Positions 8,868 to 18,496 of a stretch of 64,000 bases of DNA are shown piece by piece. The stretch comes from Pseudomonadota bacterium. Its GTDB lineage: Bacteria; Pseudomonadota; Gammaproteobacteria; Burkholderiales; Sulfuriferulaceae. Numbering within the stretch: position 1 is the stretch's first letter; the number at the start of each line of letters is the position of its first letter. The DNA lies in contig JAJYPN010000007.1 in NCBI GenBank assembly GCA_021795395.1, positions 31,514-95,513 of the forward strand. Direction: 5' to 3'. The notes beneath the pieces are model-generated. The model saw nothing but the letters and a program-made list of their open reading frames with translations, had not been told where the DNA came from and ran no database searches. The position numbers were made by a program, and so were the translations under genes.

Positions 8868-11864
8868 ATGAAACGCATGTTATTTAACGCGACGCAAGCC
8901 GAAGAGCTGCGCGTCGCCATTGTAGACGGTCAAAAACTGGTTGACCTGGATATCGAATCAGCCAACAAGGAGCAACGTAAAAGCAATATTTACAAAGGCG
9001 TCGTAACCCGCGTAGAACCGAGTCTGGAAGCCGCATTCATCGATTACGGCAACGACCGGCACGGCTTCCTGCCATTCAAGGAACTGTCGCGAGCCTGTTA
9101 TTCCACCGGGGCTGCCGAATCGAGCCGTCCGCGCATTCAGGATGTGTTGCGCGAGGGCCATGAGATCATCGTCCAGGTAGAAAAGGACGAGCGCGGCAAC
9201 AAAGGCGCAGCACTGACCACCTATATCAGCCTGGCCGGCCGCTATCTGGTACTGATGCCCAACAACCCGCGCGGCGGCGGCGTTTCGCGACGGATCGAAG
9301 GCGAAGAGCGCAACGAATTGCGCGATGTCATGGCGCAACTCGAAATCCCCACGGGCATGAGCATCATCGCACGTACCGCAGGCATAGGCCGCGGCGTCGA
9401 AGAATTGCAATGGGATCTGAATTATCTGCTGCAATTATGGAACGCCATCGACAGCGCGGCCAACCAGCAGAAAGGCGCATTTCTGATTTATCAGGAAAGC
9501 AGCCTGGTGATACGCGCCATCCGCGACTATTTTCAGCCGGATATCGGCGAAATCCTCATCGATACGGAAGAAGTCTACGAGCAGGCGCATCAGTTCATGG
9601 CGCATGTCATGCCCGGCAATGTCCATAAGGTAAAGCTGTATAACGACGATGTACCGCTGTTTTCCCGCTTCCAGATCGAACATCAGATCGAAACCGCGTA
9701 TGCGCGCGAAGTCAGCCTGCCCTCCGGCGGTGCCATCGTCATCGACCATACCGAAGCACTGGTTTCGGTCGACGTCAACTCGGCTCGCTCGACGCGCGGC
9801 TCGGATATCGAACAGACCGCGTTCACGACCAATCTGGAAGCGGCTGAAGAAGTAGCCCGCCAATTACGTTTGCGCGATTTGGGCGGCTTGGTCGTCATCG
9901 ATTTTATCGATATGGAAAACCAGCGCAATCAGAGAGATGTAGAAAATCGCTTGCGGGATGCCTTACATTACGATCGCGCCCGGGTGCAATTCGGCAAAAT
10001 CTCGAAATTCGGTTTGATGGAGTTATCGCGTCAGCGTCTGCAGCCTTCGCTGGGCGAATCGAGTCACCAGCCTTGCCCGCGTTGCAGCGGCACCGGTTTC
10101 ATACGTGGCATAGAATCCACCGCGCTGCATATCCTGCGCATCATTCAGGAACAGGCCATGAAAGACTATACCGGCGCCATACACGCGCAGATTCCGGTTG
10201 ATGTCGCAACTTTCCTGCTGAACGAAAAACGCGCCGATATCGTAGCGATCGAGTCGAGGCTGAAAGTCAATGTCGTTCTCATACCCAATATTTATCTGGT
10301 GACGCCGCATTATAAAATAACACGTTTACGTCATGATGAAATCAATCCGCTCGAATTGCTGACGCCCAGCTATCAGCTCAGCGAAACCATAGAGGAATCG
10401 ACGCCTGCCGAAATCCGAAAGGAAAGCAAGACGGCCGTTCAGATTCCGGTGGTGCACGGTATCACGCCGTCCAAACCGGCACCGATAATCGCCGAGAAAC
10501 TCACTGCCATCCTGCCGTCACCGGCTGCTGCTCCGACCAAAACCACCTTGATCGGCAAAGTTCTGGGCTGGCTGCAAAAATTCAACGATAACAAACCTGC
10601 CGTAACCGCCGCGAGCGGACAGACCGTTGCGCTCACCACGTCCGAACCTCGCGCGCTTGCCGACGACACTAACCGAAACCGAAATCGCGCGCGTCCCGAA
10701 CGCAGTAATGCGCGCTTGCCTGATTCGACAGTTCGCAATGCCGGCAGAAACGAAGCTGCCACCGAGCGAATGCCACGGCCGGAACATACACCCCGTCAGG
10801 AACGCCAGCCGCGCCCCGAACGCAATCAGACCGATAACGCAGCAAACCCGAATGCCGACAGGACTGCAAGACCCGAATCCGTCAAAAAACCGAGGCCGCC
10901 GCGTCCACCTCGGCCTATCAACAATAATGAAAACGGCGGCGCCCTTCCCGCAACCGAAGATTCGGCGGTCACTGCTAAAAATAACGATATTGCAGTTACC
11001 CAGCCGGCACGCCCACGTCGCAATCGCGACTCTGTTGCAGCAGAAAATGCAACGACAAACGAACCGGTAACGGCCGCTAGCGATCCATCCAGTGCGGACA
11101 ATCCAATTCGCGAACCTCGCAGTCGGCGCGGACGACGCGGTGGGCGACGCGAACGGCGCCCGGAACAGATCAGGGCCGGCAACGAAAATAGCACAGCGGA
11201 AGCTGATGAAACTGCGAAAACGGTTGTCGTAACGACTGATATTCCGCATTCGGTTGCCGATACCGCAGGCGCTCCAAGTCCGGCGGCGCACGAAGCAGCC
11301 GGGAATGCAACCACCGAGAATGCAAACAGCGTTACGAGCGATGAAGCCCCTATGCTTTCGGACACAGCCATCGCAAGGAAAACCGATACCGGCCAACACG
11401 ATGCGCCTGTAATCGACAATAAACCCGTACTTGCCGCACAACTGGATATATTTACCGTCGAATCTGCAAATTTACCGGACGAAGCTCGCGTGTCAACCGC
11501 TATGGAAGAAAGATCGCTCGTATCGCCGTTATCGAAACCTGCTATCGATTCCTTGCTGGCTGAATTACTGGCGCCTGCCAGCGAGGCGGAAAACCTGCAA
11601 ATGATAGAAACTCAAAATACGGCAGCAGCTTTGCCGGAACCGGCGGTGCCCAAGGCCGGCAAATCGCCACGCGTAAAGCCGGCCGCTATCGATACCGAAG
11701 ATGAAGCTCCATTGCAACAAATCGAAACCAAAACGGAAATAATCGATTCTGTCAACGCTGCCGCAGCGGATGAAATCAAACCCCTACGGCACAAAAAACC
11801 TGCGCTGCGTGCAGCGCAGGAGGAAACAGAAGTCGAATTGATACAGATAGAAACCAAGTCTTGA
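8868..11864 (+). CDS. rne: Ribonuclease E
   Basis: A 998-residue RNase E, the endonuclease that drives mRNA decay and rRNA/tRNA maturation. The catalytic half (about 1-500) has an S1 domain near 37-125, metal-binding Asp302 (VSVDVNSARSTRG) and Asp345 (VIDFIDM), and the Zn-link CPRC at Cys403/Cys406. The C-terminal half is disordered. It has Arg/Pro/Asn-rich RNA-binding stretches (around 600-770) and an acidic/Ala-rich tail. Three copies of an LxQ/M-IET-K/Q motif lie at 910-916, 949-955 and 991-997, the last at the extreme C-terminus. The ATG is preceded by GGGAGAAAACGAATA. It converges on uup with a terminator between. Confidence 0.97.
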   Translation: MKRMLFNATQAEELRVAIVDGQKLVDLDIESANKEQRKSNIYKGVVTRVEPSLEAAFIDYGNDRHGFLPFKELSRACYSTGAAESSRPRIQDVLREGHEIIVQVEKDERGNKGAALTTYISLAGRYLVLMPNNPRGGGVSRRIEGEERNELRDVMAQLEIPTGMSIIARTAGIGRGVEELQWDLNYLLQLWNAIDSAANQQKGAFLIYQESSLVIRAIRDYFQPDIGEILIDTEEVYEQAHQFMAHVMPGNVHKVKLYNDDVPLFSRFQIEHQIETAYAREVSLPSGGAIVIDHTEALVSVDVNSARSTRGSDIEQTAFTTNLEAAEEVARQLRLRDLGGLVVIDFIDMENQRNQRDVENRLRDALHYDRARVQFGKISKFGLMELSRQRLQPSLGESSHQPCPRCSGTGFIRGIESTALHILRIIQEQAMKDYTGAIHAQIPVDVATFLLNEKRADIVAIESRLKVNVVLIPNIYLVTPHYKITRLRHDEINPLELLTPSYQLSETIEESTPAEIRKESKTAVQIPVVHGITPSKPAPIIAEKLTAILPSPAAAPTKTTLIGKVLGWLQKFNDNKPAVTAASGQTVALTTSEPRALADDTNRNRNRARPERSNARLPDSTVRNAGRNEAATERMPRPEHTPRQERQPRPERNQTDNAANPNADRTARPESVKKPRPPRPPRPINNNENGGALPATEDSAVTAKNNDIAVTQPARPRRNRDSVAAENATTNEPVTAASDPSSADNPIREPRSRRGRRGGRRERRPEQIRAGNENSTAEADETAKTVVVTTDIPHSVADTAGAPSPAAHEAAGNATTENANSVTSDEAPMLSDTAIARKTDTGQHDAPVIDNKPVLAAQLDIFTVESANLPDEARVSTAMEERSLVSPLSKPAIDSLLAELLAPASEAENLQMIETQNTAAALPEPAVPKAGKSPRVKPAAIDTEDEAPLQQIETKTEIIDSVNAAAADEIKPLRHKKPALRAAQEETEVELIQIETKS

Positions 11865-11872
11865 GTGTACGG

Positions 11873-11915
11873 CGATGGGATGCTCTCGCATGGGAGCGGC
11901 CCATCGGCATTTTAT
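11873..11915 (+). terminator. Intrinsic terminator after rne
   Basis: CGATGGG (11873-11879) pairs with CCCATCG (11900-11906), with an inner GCTC/GAGC stem. A T-rich run (GCATTTTATT) follows. It sits 8 bases after the rne stop. Confidence 0.7.
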
Positions 11916-11970
11916 TGTTTGCCTGTCATTTGAAGACGCCGCAGGCATCGCCATCTCCGACTTGCAACGC

Positions 11971-13875
11971 TTATTTGTTAGCCTGCCCGGCTTCCAATAT
12001 TTCCCAACGCGTCAGCGCTGTCGTCAATTCCGCTTCGATTTCATCCAATTCCGCTTGCAACGCCCCAACCCGTTCCTTTTTTCCCGTGTATAAGGCCGGA
12101 TCGGCCAATTGTTCCATCGCTGCCGACTGGCGGCCTTCCAGCTCTTGTATCCTGGCCGGCAATTCTTCCAGTTCCTGTTTCTCTTTCCAGCTTAACGACC
12201 CGCCGTTTTTTATCGCGGGCGCCGATGGCGCCGATTTGACAGGCGCACGCGGTGAACTAACGGTAGAATTCGCTTTCGCTCTCTGCGACAGCCAATCTTC
12301 GTAACCGCCGACATATTCGCGCAAAAAACCGTTACCTTCGAACGCTATGACCTGGGTCACGATATTATCCAGAAATGTCCTGTCGTGCGACACCAATAAC
12401 ACGGTGCCCGGATAATCCTGCAATAGCTCCTCCAGCAATTCCAGCGTGTCGATATCAAGATCATTGGTCGGCTCGTCGAGCACCAGGATATTCGCCGGAC
12501 GGGTAAACAGCCGCGCCAGCAATAAACGGTTGCGCTCGCCGCCAGACAAAGACTTTACCGGAGAGCGCGAACGTTCCGGCGCAAACAGGAAATCTTCCAG
12601 ATAACTGATGACATGCTTGCGTTCGCCGCCGATTTCCACGTAATCGCCGCCCTGACTGATCGTATCTGCCACCGTCGCTTCTTCGTCCAGCTGGGTGCGG
12701 AATTGATCGAAATACGCCACCGAAAGATTGCTGCCCAATTTGACTTCGCCACGGTCCGGCGCAATTTCTCCCAGTATCAATTTGATCAGCGTCGTTTTAC
12801 CGATACCGTTAGGACCGACCAGGCCGATTTTGTCGCCGCGTTGTATGACGCCGCTGAAATCGCGTATCAAAACCCTGTCGCCGAATGATTTGCCGACATG
12901 TATCAATTCGGCGACGCGCTTGCCGGAGCGTTCGCCGCTGTCGACATTCAGATTCACCTGACCAAGATGGCTGCGTCGCTCACTGCGGACTTTGCGCAAT
13001 TGTTCCAGACGGCGTACGCGACCTTCGTTACGGGTACGGCGCGCTTGCACGCCTTTGCGTATCCATACTTCTTCCTGCGCCAGAAATTTGTCGAATTTGG
13101 CCTGCTCCACTGCTTCGATAGCCAGTTGCTCGATTTTCAAACGCTGATAGTCAGAGAAATCCCCCTCGAAACTGCGCAATTTGCCACGATCGAGCTCGAT
13201 GATCTGTTGGGCGATATTATTCAGGAAACGCCGGTCGTGGGTAATCACCACTACGCCGCCGGCATAATTGCGGATTAATTCCTCCAGCCACTCGATGGAA
13301 CTCAGATCGAGATGGTTGGTGGGCTCGTCGAGCAGCAGCAGATCCGGTTCCGCTACCAGCGCACGCGCCAGCGCAACCCGTTTTTTGAGACCGCCTGACA
13401 AGGTTCCGACCAATACGTCTTCAGGCAAATCGAGCTTGCTCAGCGCCGTTTCGACGCGTGCCTGCAAAGTCCAGCCATCGAGCGCTTCGAGCGCGGTCTG
13501 CAATGTTTGCATCTGTGCCATCAAGTCATCGAAATCGGCATCGGGTTCGCCCATTTTATGCGTGACAACATGATAGTCCAGCAATAGCCTGCTTGCTTCG
13601 CCCAAACCCGTGGCGACCGCTTCGTATACCGTGTGCGCGGGATCGAGCACCGGCTCCTGCGGCACATACCCCAGTTTCATGCCCGGCTGCCGCCATACCA
13701 CGCCGTCGTCGGGAGGATATTCCCCCGCCAGCACTTTGAGCAGACTGGATTTGCCCGCGCCGTTACGGCCTATCAGGCCTAAATGCGTACCGGGTTCTAT
13801 CACCCAACTCGCCCGATCCAGCAGGGCGAAATGACCGAATGCCAGGGAAGCGTTTTCTATCGTTAATAACGGCAT
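11971..13875 (-). CDS. uup: ABC-F ATPase, Uup type
   Basis: A 634-residue soluble protein with two ATP-binding cassettes and no membrane segment. The first Walker A is GRNGAGKS (36-43), with signature LSGGLKKR and Walker B LLLLDEPTNHLDL. The second Walker A is GPNGIGKT near 355, with signature LSGGERNR and LVLDEPTNDLD. The linker EEVWIRKGVQARRTRNEGRV and the C-terminal coiled coil (about 565-625, after a Pro/Ala linker) are typical of Uup. Uup acts on ribosomes and has been linked to suppression of precise transposon excision. It converges on rne, and rnhA lies 31 bases upstream on the same strand. Confidence 0.9.
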   Translation of the reverse strand: MPLLTIENASLAFGHFALLDRASWVIEPGTHLGLIGRNGAGKSSLLKVLAGEYPPDDGVVWRQPGMKLGYVPQEPVLDPAHTVYEAVATGLGEASRLLLDYHVVTHKMGEPDADFDDLMAQMQTLQTALEALDGWTLQARVETALSKLDLPEDVLVGTLSGGLKKRVALARALVAEPDLLLLDEPTNHLDLSSIEWLEELIRNYAGGVVVITHDRRFLNNIAQQIIELDRGKLRSFEGDFSDYQRLKIEQLAIEAVEQAKFDKFLAQEEVWIRKGVQARRTRNEGRVRRLEQLRKVRSERRSHLGQVNLNVDSGERSGKRVAELIHVGKSFGDRVLIRDFSGVIQRGDKIGLVGPNGIGKTTLIKLILGEIAPDRGEVKLGSNLSVAYFDQFRTQLDEEATVADTISQGGDYVEIGGERKHVISYLEDFLFAPERSRSPVKSLSGGERNRLLLARLFTRPANILVLDEPTNDLDIDTLELLEELLQDYPGTVLLVSHDRTFLDNIVTQVIAFEGNGFLREYVGGYEDWLSQRAKANSTVSSPRAPVKSAPSAPAIKNGGSLSWKEKQELEELPARIQELEGRQSAAMEQLADPALYTGKKERVGALQAELDEIEAELTTALTRWEILEAGQANK

Positions 13876-13906
13876 AAATCTCGCCTATTATAAAATCGGT
13901 TTAAAA

Positions 13907-14356
13907 TCAATTTTGCTGCTGTTGCGCAACACCCATATTCGCCAGTGCGTCGGCACGTTCGTTGCCGACATGCCCAGCATGTCCCTTGACCCAGATCCAT
14001 TGCACGTCGTGCAATGCAGCCAATGCATCGAGCCGCCGCCATAAATCGGCATTCTTGACCGGCCCGTTCGCACTGGTACGCCAACCGCGTTTTTTCCAGT
14101 TCGGCAGCCATTCGGCGATTCCCTTGAGCACATATTGCGAATCGGCGTGCAGCAACACCCGGCTTGGCACCTTCAAGCCTTCCAGCGCGGCTATGACTGC
14201 CATCAATTCCATCCGGTTATTGGTAGTCAACGCTTCGCCGCCGAATAGTTCCTTGCGGTGCGTCCCGCTAACCAAAACCGCACCCCAACCGCCTATTCCG
14301 GGATTTCCCTTGCAAGCGCCATCGGTATAGATTTCCACTACCGGTCTATCATTCAT
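13907..14356 (-). CDS. rnhA: Ribonuclease HI
   Basis: A 149-residue RNase HI that degrades the RNA strand of RNA-DNA hybrids. The four catalytic acids are all present: Asp12 ([11 protein letters not shown]), Glu50 (NNRMEL), Asp72 (HADSQYV) and Asp136 (NERADALA). The basic protrusion ([16 protein letters not shown]) is present as well. I chose the ATG at 14356, which overlaps the methyltransferase stop by 8 bases. An upstream Met at 14407 lies inside that gene and lacks homology. The neighbours gloB and the methyltransferase match the E. coli gloB-yafS-rnhA order. Confidence 0.95.
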   Translation of the reverse strand: MNDRPVVEIYTDGACKGNPGIGGWGAVLVSGTHRKELFGGEALTTNNRMELMAVIAALEGLKVPSRVLLHADSQYVLKGIAEWLPNWKKRGWRTSANGPVKNADLWRRLDALAALHDVQWIWVKGHAGHVGNERADALANMGVAQQQQN

Positions 14357-15089
14357 AGTTCGATTCTCTTTTGTTTTGCATGCCTTGGGTCGCCGGGCGC
14401 AGGGCATTGACCCGTTTTGCCTTGCCTTGCCAGCGCGGCGTGATCAGGCGCATACCATGCACCCGCTTGACCGCATGAATGAAATATACGCCGCCGCCCA
14501 TCGCCCACCAGCGATCGCCGGCCTTTTCCATGAATTCGAACCGATGCACCCACGGAATCCGCGCAAAGGGCGGCGCATAACAACACATGCGCCACCCGGC
14601 AATGTCGCAGCCCAGCAAGGACAGCCAATCCTTCAAGCGGCTGAAATTGATAAAATTGCCGCGCCACGGAAATTCGGTGCCACGCTTTTTATATCCGCTA
14701 TACAATCCCCACAAACTGCGCGGATTAAAACCACTGATCAGCAAATTGCCCTCGGCGATCAGCACTCGTTCCGCTTCACGCAAAATCTGGTGAGGATAAG
14801 GCGAAAATTCCAGCAAATGCGGCAACACCATCAAATCCACCGATTGTGCGGCAAAAGGCAAATGAGTAGGTTCTGCCAGAACATGGCCGGTTGCCCCATT
14901 GTCGACGAGAAAACGGCGCGGAATCCGGCTATTACGCAGCAAATCGATATGCGAAAGCCCCACTTGCAAGGCATTGAATCCGAACATGTCCATTACGGCC
15001 TGATCGAAATACGCGAGCTCGCGAGTTTGCAAATACTGCCCTAACGGGCTGGTAAACCATTCCGCCAAGGAATTATCCGGATTTGTCAT
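14349..15089 (-). CDS. Class I SAM-dependent methyltransferase, YafS-like
   Basis: A 246-residue protein of the Methyltransf_11 type. It has the acidic motif [37 protein letters not shown], split here as [14 protein letters not shown] and [10 protein letters not shown], which correspond to motifs II-IV. A classical Gly-rich motif I is poor or absent, as in other YafS-like proteins. The substrate is unknown. It lies between rnhA (8-base overlap) and divergent gloB, the order seen in many gamma- and betaproteobacteria. Only 14 bases separate its start from the gloB start, so the two genes must share or interleave promoter elements. Confidence 0.82.
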   Translation of the reverse strand: MTNPDNSLAEWFTSPLGQYLQTRELAYFDQAVMDMFGFNALQVGLSHIDLLRNSRIPRRFLVDNGATGHVLAEPTHLPFAAQSVDLMVLPHLLEFSPYPHQILREAERVLIAEGNLLISGFNPRSLWGLYSGYKKRGTEFPWRGNFINFSRLKDWLSLLGCDIAGWRMCCYAPPFARIPWVHRFEFMEKAGDRWWAMGGGVYFIHAVKRVHGMRLITPRWQGKAKRVNALRPATQGMQNKRESNYE

Positions 15090-15103
15090 GCTATCATGCC
15101 CAT

Positions 15104-15880
15104 ATGAATACCGATTTATGCGTATCCCCGATCAGCGCCTTCAAGGACAATTATATCTGGGCGATACACACTCAAACGCATGCCGTGATCGTCGACCCGG
15201 GAGACGCGCGGCCTGTATGGACCTTTTTACAAAAAAAACATCTCCAGCTTTCCGCTATCTTAATCACGCATCATCATCATGATCATGTCGGTGGCATAGC
15301 CGATCTGGTCGGACGCCACCCGGCGCCGGTGTACGGACCGGCCACGGAAGTCATACCGTGCAGGAGTATCGCCGTACAAGAGGGTAACACAATCGAGCTT
15401 AAAGAATTAGCGCTCACCATGCATGTTCTGGAAGTTCCCGGTCACACAGCCGGTCATATTGCGTATTATACAGACGGTATGCTGTTTTGCGGCGATACCT
15501 TGTTCGGCTGCGGCTGCGGTCGCCTGTTCGAAGGCACTCCCGAGCAAATGCATGCCTCCTTGACCAAGCTGGCAAACTTACCGCGTGACTCGGAAGTCTA
15601 TTGCGCTCACGAATACACACTGAACAATATCGCGTTTGCGTTGACGGTGGAACCGCGCAATCCCGATTTGCTGGCGCGCGCGGTCGCGGATCAAAACCGT
15701 ATCGCTCGAGACGAGCCTACCTTGCCTTCGACGATAGGGCTGGAACTGGCCACCAATCCGTTTTTGCGTTGCCAGATCTCTCAGGTGCAAGACTACGCCC
15801 GACAGGCGTCCGATCACCCTCTACGATCGGTTACAGAAGTATTCGCCGTCCTGCGTACCCTCAAAAATGACTTCAATTAG
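15104..15880 (+). CDS. gloB: Hydroxyacylglutathione hydrolase (glyoxalase II)
   Basis: A 258-residue metallo-beta-lactamase-fold enzyme. It hydrolyses S-D-lactoylglutathione to lactate and glutathione in methylglyoxal detoxification. The metal ligands are His56, His58, Asp60 and His61 (THHHHDH), His114 (PGHTAGH), Asp131 (CGDTLF) and His169 (CAHEYT). The glutathione-binding C-terminal region is shortened but recognisable. I use the ATG at 15104 because the family begins there; a Met at 15083 would overlap the divergent methyltransferase. mltD begins 27 bases downstream. Confidence 0.94.
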   Translation: MNTDLCVSPISAFKDNYIWAIHTQTHAVIVDPGDARPVWTFLQKKHLQLSAILITHHHHDHVGGIADLVGRHPAPVYGPATEVIPCRSIAVQEGNTIELKELALTMHVLEVPGHTAGHIAYYTDGMLFCGDTLFGCGCGRLFEGTPEQMHASLTKLANLPRDSEVYCAHEYTLNNIAFALTVEPRNPDLLARAVADQNRIARDEPTLPSTIGLELATNPFLRCQISQVQDYARQASDHPLRSVTEVFAVLRTLKNDFN

Positions 15881-15907
15881 ACAAACAATGCTTGCCGAAT
15901 AGCACTG

Positions 15908-17626
15908 ATGAAGTATCATACGGCCATGAACACGTTACAGAATTTTACGCTCATCGCATACAAGCTCGCCCGGTTATTATTGCTGTGCCTGGGTTTGTCC
16001 GTGTCCGCAGGCACTCTGGCGGGTACGGCAGCACCTGCCGACGCCGACGCTGCCGGCAATCGCACGACCAACATCGATACCTCCTCGAACACATCCGAGT
16101 CCGGCGCTGCCGCCGGCGAATCGGCTTCGACCGCCGCTCCGGGCACAGCGACGCCAGATTCCCCGACTCAGGACACTCAAATACCCGTATCGACTGCTGG
16201 CGACGATACTGCGAACGGCGCGGATTCGCAAGACGCCGGCAATACAGACGATGCCCCCTCGGATATCTGGGACCGCATACGCAAAGGGTTTGCGCTGAAA
16301 GATTCCGATAGCCCGTTGATTGAAACGCATATCGCCTGGTACGCAAGCCGGCCCGATTACGTCAGCCGGATGGTAGAACGCAGCAGACGCTATCTGTTTC
16401 ATATTTTGGGCGAAGTGGAAAAACGCGGCATGCCTACCGAAATTGCGTTATTGCCTATGGTGGAAAGCGCCTACAATCCTATGGCGTATTCGAGCAGCCA
16501 GGCATCGGGTATCTGGCAATTCATTCCTGCCACAGGAAAATTGTACGGCCTGAAACAGGATGGCTGGTACGACGGCAGACGCGACATCCTGGCAGCCACC
16601 GATGCCGCACTCGATTACCTGAACAGACTGCATACCGAATTTGGCACCTGGGAACTTGCGCTGGCAGCGTACAATTGCGGCGAAGGCTGCGTCGAGCATG
16701 CCATCGCGAAAAACCAGGCGCTCGGCTTGCCTACCGATTATTCGAGCTTGAGCCTCCCGCTGGAAACCCGGCATTACGTGCCGAAATTGCTGGCGATCAA
16801 ACAGATCGTCGCCGATCCGCAAAGCGTCGGCCTCAACCTGGACAGCATACCGAACCACGCTTATTTCACCGCGGTCACCTTAAAGCGTCCTATTGACGTC
16901 AGCCTTGCAGCTAAACTGGCAAATATGCCGGTGCGCGATTTCATCTCGCTTAATCCGGCCTATAACAAGCCTGTGGTACGCTCGGATACGCCGGCGCAAT
17001 TATTGTTGCCCGTAGACAAGGTAGATACCTTTTCCAATAACCTGCAGAATTGCACCGAACCGCTGGTCACCTGGCAAATGTATCGCGCCAGACTGGGCGA
17101 GCGCATCAAAGCGATCGCCAGAAAATTCCACGTCAGCGTAGCATGGTTAATCGAACACAATCCTATCCGTCTCAGCCGTAAAGGCAAGCTTACCAGCGAA
17201 CACACGCTGATCGTTCCGCTGCGCAGCCAAGTCGCAAACGCAATAAAACCTGACGGCCTGTCCGCGCAGCACGAAAAGCTTGCCGAAAATGATCCCGTCG
17301 CCGTCAAACCCCTAACAGTCGGCTACCATGAAGATATTTCCGGTCACAGTACACCTACCGGTGTTCCCGAGCATATCAAAATCCTGCCCGGCGACACGCT
17401 CTACGGCATCGCCAAACGGTATCGGATCAGCATGCAAGACCTGAAAAAATGGAACCATACCGGTAACCACCCACTGCAGCCCGGGGCTACCCTGTTTCTC
17501 GCCGCCTCTTCCGGCCTGCATAAAACATCCAGGCAACATGGTCCTCATAAAAAATCCGGCAAGACCACGACAGCCAGAACAAGAAAAGCCATCGCACGCA
17601 AACAGCGCGCTACGCCAAAAGTATGA
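15908..17626 (+). CDS. mltD: Membrane-bound lytic murein transglycosylase D
   Basis: A 572-residue exported enzyme that cleaves the glycan strand of peptidoglycan, leaving 1,6-anhydroMurNAc. The N-terminus is a signal sequence (about 1-35), followed by a low-complexity Ala/Thr/Asp linker (36-118). The SLT domain carries catalytic Glu186 in MVESAYNPMAYSSSQASGIWQF, split as MVESAYNP and SQASGIWQF, and AAYNCGEG. Two LysM-like peptidoglycan-binding repeats follow, the second clear (HIKILPGDTLYGIAKRYRIS). The tail is Lys/Arg-rich. No lipobox Cys is seen, unlike E. coli MltD. A second ATG at 15926 is an equal start candidate. Confidence 0.9.
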   Translation: MKYHTAMNTLQNFTLIAYKLARLLLLCLGLSVSAGTLAGTAAPADADAAGNRTTNIDTSSNTSESGAAAGESASTAAPGTATPDSPTQDTQIPVSTAGDDTANGADSQDAGNTDDAPSDIWDRIRKGFALKDSDSPLIETHIAWYASRPDYVSRMVERSRRYLFHILGEVEKRGMPTEIALLPMVESAYNPMAYSSSQASGIWQFIPATGKLYGLKQDGWYDGRRDILAATDAALDYLNRLHTEFGTWELALAAYNCGEGCVEHAIAKNQALGLPTDYSSLSLPLETRHYVPKLLAIKQIVADPQSVGLNLDSIPNHAYFTAVTLKRPIDVSLAAKLANMPVRDFISLNPAYNKPVVRSDTPAQLLLPVDKVDTFSNNLQNCTEPLVTWQMYRARLGERIKAIARKFHVSVAWLIEHNPIRLSRKGKLTSEHTLIVPLRSQVANAIKPDGLSAQHEKLAENDPVAVKPLTVGYHEDISGHSTPTGVPEHIKILPGDTLYGIAKRYRISMQDLKKWNHTGNHPLQPGATLFLAASSGLHKTSRQHGPHKKSGKTTTARTRKAIARKQRATPKV

Positions 17627-17811
17627 TTCATCCATAACTGGCTTACTGTGGTTTTCACAATTCCTATCATTTTTTTCCGTCGAAATATGTTATCTTTAAA
17701 CAGTAATGTATGAAATTTTAGCTTGCTGGTATCTTGTATGAGTGACATTGCGTAGAAAACACGCTTCCATCTCACTCGGCGACGGAATAATCATGCACCT
17801 TAAGGAATGAA

Positions 17812-18054
17812 ATGCCCATCATCTTTCGTTATAAGGAATATCGGTTTTTCTTTTATTCCAACGAAGGCAGTCCAAGAGAACCGCTACATGTGCATGTTCG
17901 CGGTAATGATGGCGAAGCCAAATTCTGGTTGCATCCGATGGTTCATCTGGCTGACAGCAATGGCTTAGATGCCCGGACATTGCGCATATTGACGGAAGCG
18001 ATAGAACAAAACATAGCAGTTATTGAAAGGACATGGAATGAATACTTCTGCTAA
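17812..18054 (+). CDS. DUF4160 domain protein
   Basis: An 80-residue protein of the DUF4160 family, recognised by IIFRYKEYRFFFYSNE, EPLHVHVRG and AKFWLHP. The His-x-His pattern (HVHV) and Trp are conserved in the family. Function is unknown. AAGGA precedes the ATG by 5 bases. The gene overlaps the DUF2442 gene by 17 bases. Such pairs are common in bacteria and are often suspected to be toxin-antitoxin-like modules. Confidence 0.8.
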   Translation: MPIIFRYKEYRFFFYSNEGSPREPLHVHVRGNDGEAKFWLHPMVHLADSNGLDARTLRILTEAIEQNIAVIERTWNEYFC

Positions 18055-18286
18055 ATCCGTTTGGTTCGACGATAACAGCATGTGGATAGAATTGGCGGAT
18101 GGCCGCACATTAGGCGTTCCATTGGCATGGTTTCCGCGATTACTGCATGCGACGCCGGAGCAGCGTCAAAATTGCGAACTATCCATTAACGGCATTCATT
18201 GGGACGACCTTGACGAAGATATTTCGGTGGCTGGCCTTTTGGCCGGCCGCGGTGATTCCACGAGCACCACAAAGATCGCTGCTTGA
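18038..18286 (+). CDS. DUF2442 domain protein
   Basis: An 82-residue DUF2442 protein (VWFDDNSMWIELADGRTLGVPLAWFPRL, given here as VWFDDNSMWIELADGR and VPLAWFPRL; then INGIHWDDLDEDISVAGLLAG). The ATG at 18038 has AAGGA upstream. An earlier Met at 18023 is less well placed. The overlap with the DUF4160 gene implies coupled expression. Which of the two, if either, is toxic cannot be told from sequence. Confidence 0.8.
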   Translation: MNTSAKSVWFDDNSMWIELADGRTLGVPLAWFPRLLHATPEQRQNCELSINGIHWDDLDEDISVAGLLAGRGDSTSTTKIAA

Positions 18287-18496
18287 TTGTAGCGCACATC
18301 CAGCGTTACCAATAGATGCTCTAAGGAGCTCGCCGTTTTTGCCGTACACCGCTAATATGGGGTAGATTGGATGGGGGCTCCACCAATCGTCCCCGCAAAA
18401 TGGTTTCATACTGAAATCGTATCAAGGTGTGTGCCTGTTTTCATCCTTTCAGATTGCGCCTTGCCGTGGAATCATGCAACGCATTCAGGGACAATG

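Noticed and set aside
10518..11441. 307-codon antisense open frame in rne
   Set aside because: It mirrors the low-complexity Arg/Pro/Ala part of RNase E; composition (Cys/Arg/Phe-rich) is typical of a shadow.
18365..18388. GATTGG...CCAATC hairpin between DUF2442 and the importer ATPase
   Set aside because: It is a fair stem, but no T-run follows in either direction and no gene end is close enough to call a terminator.
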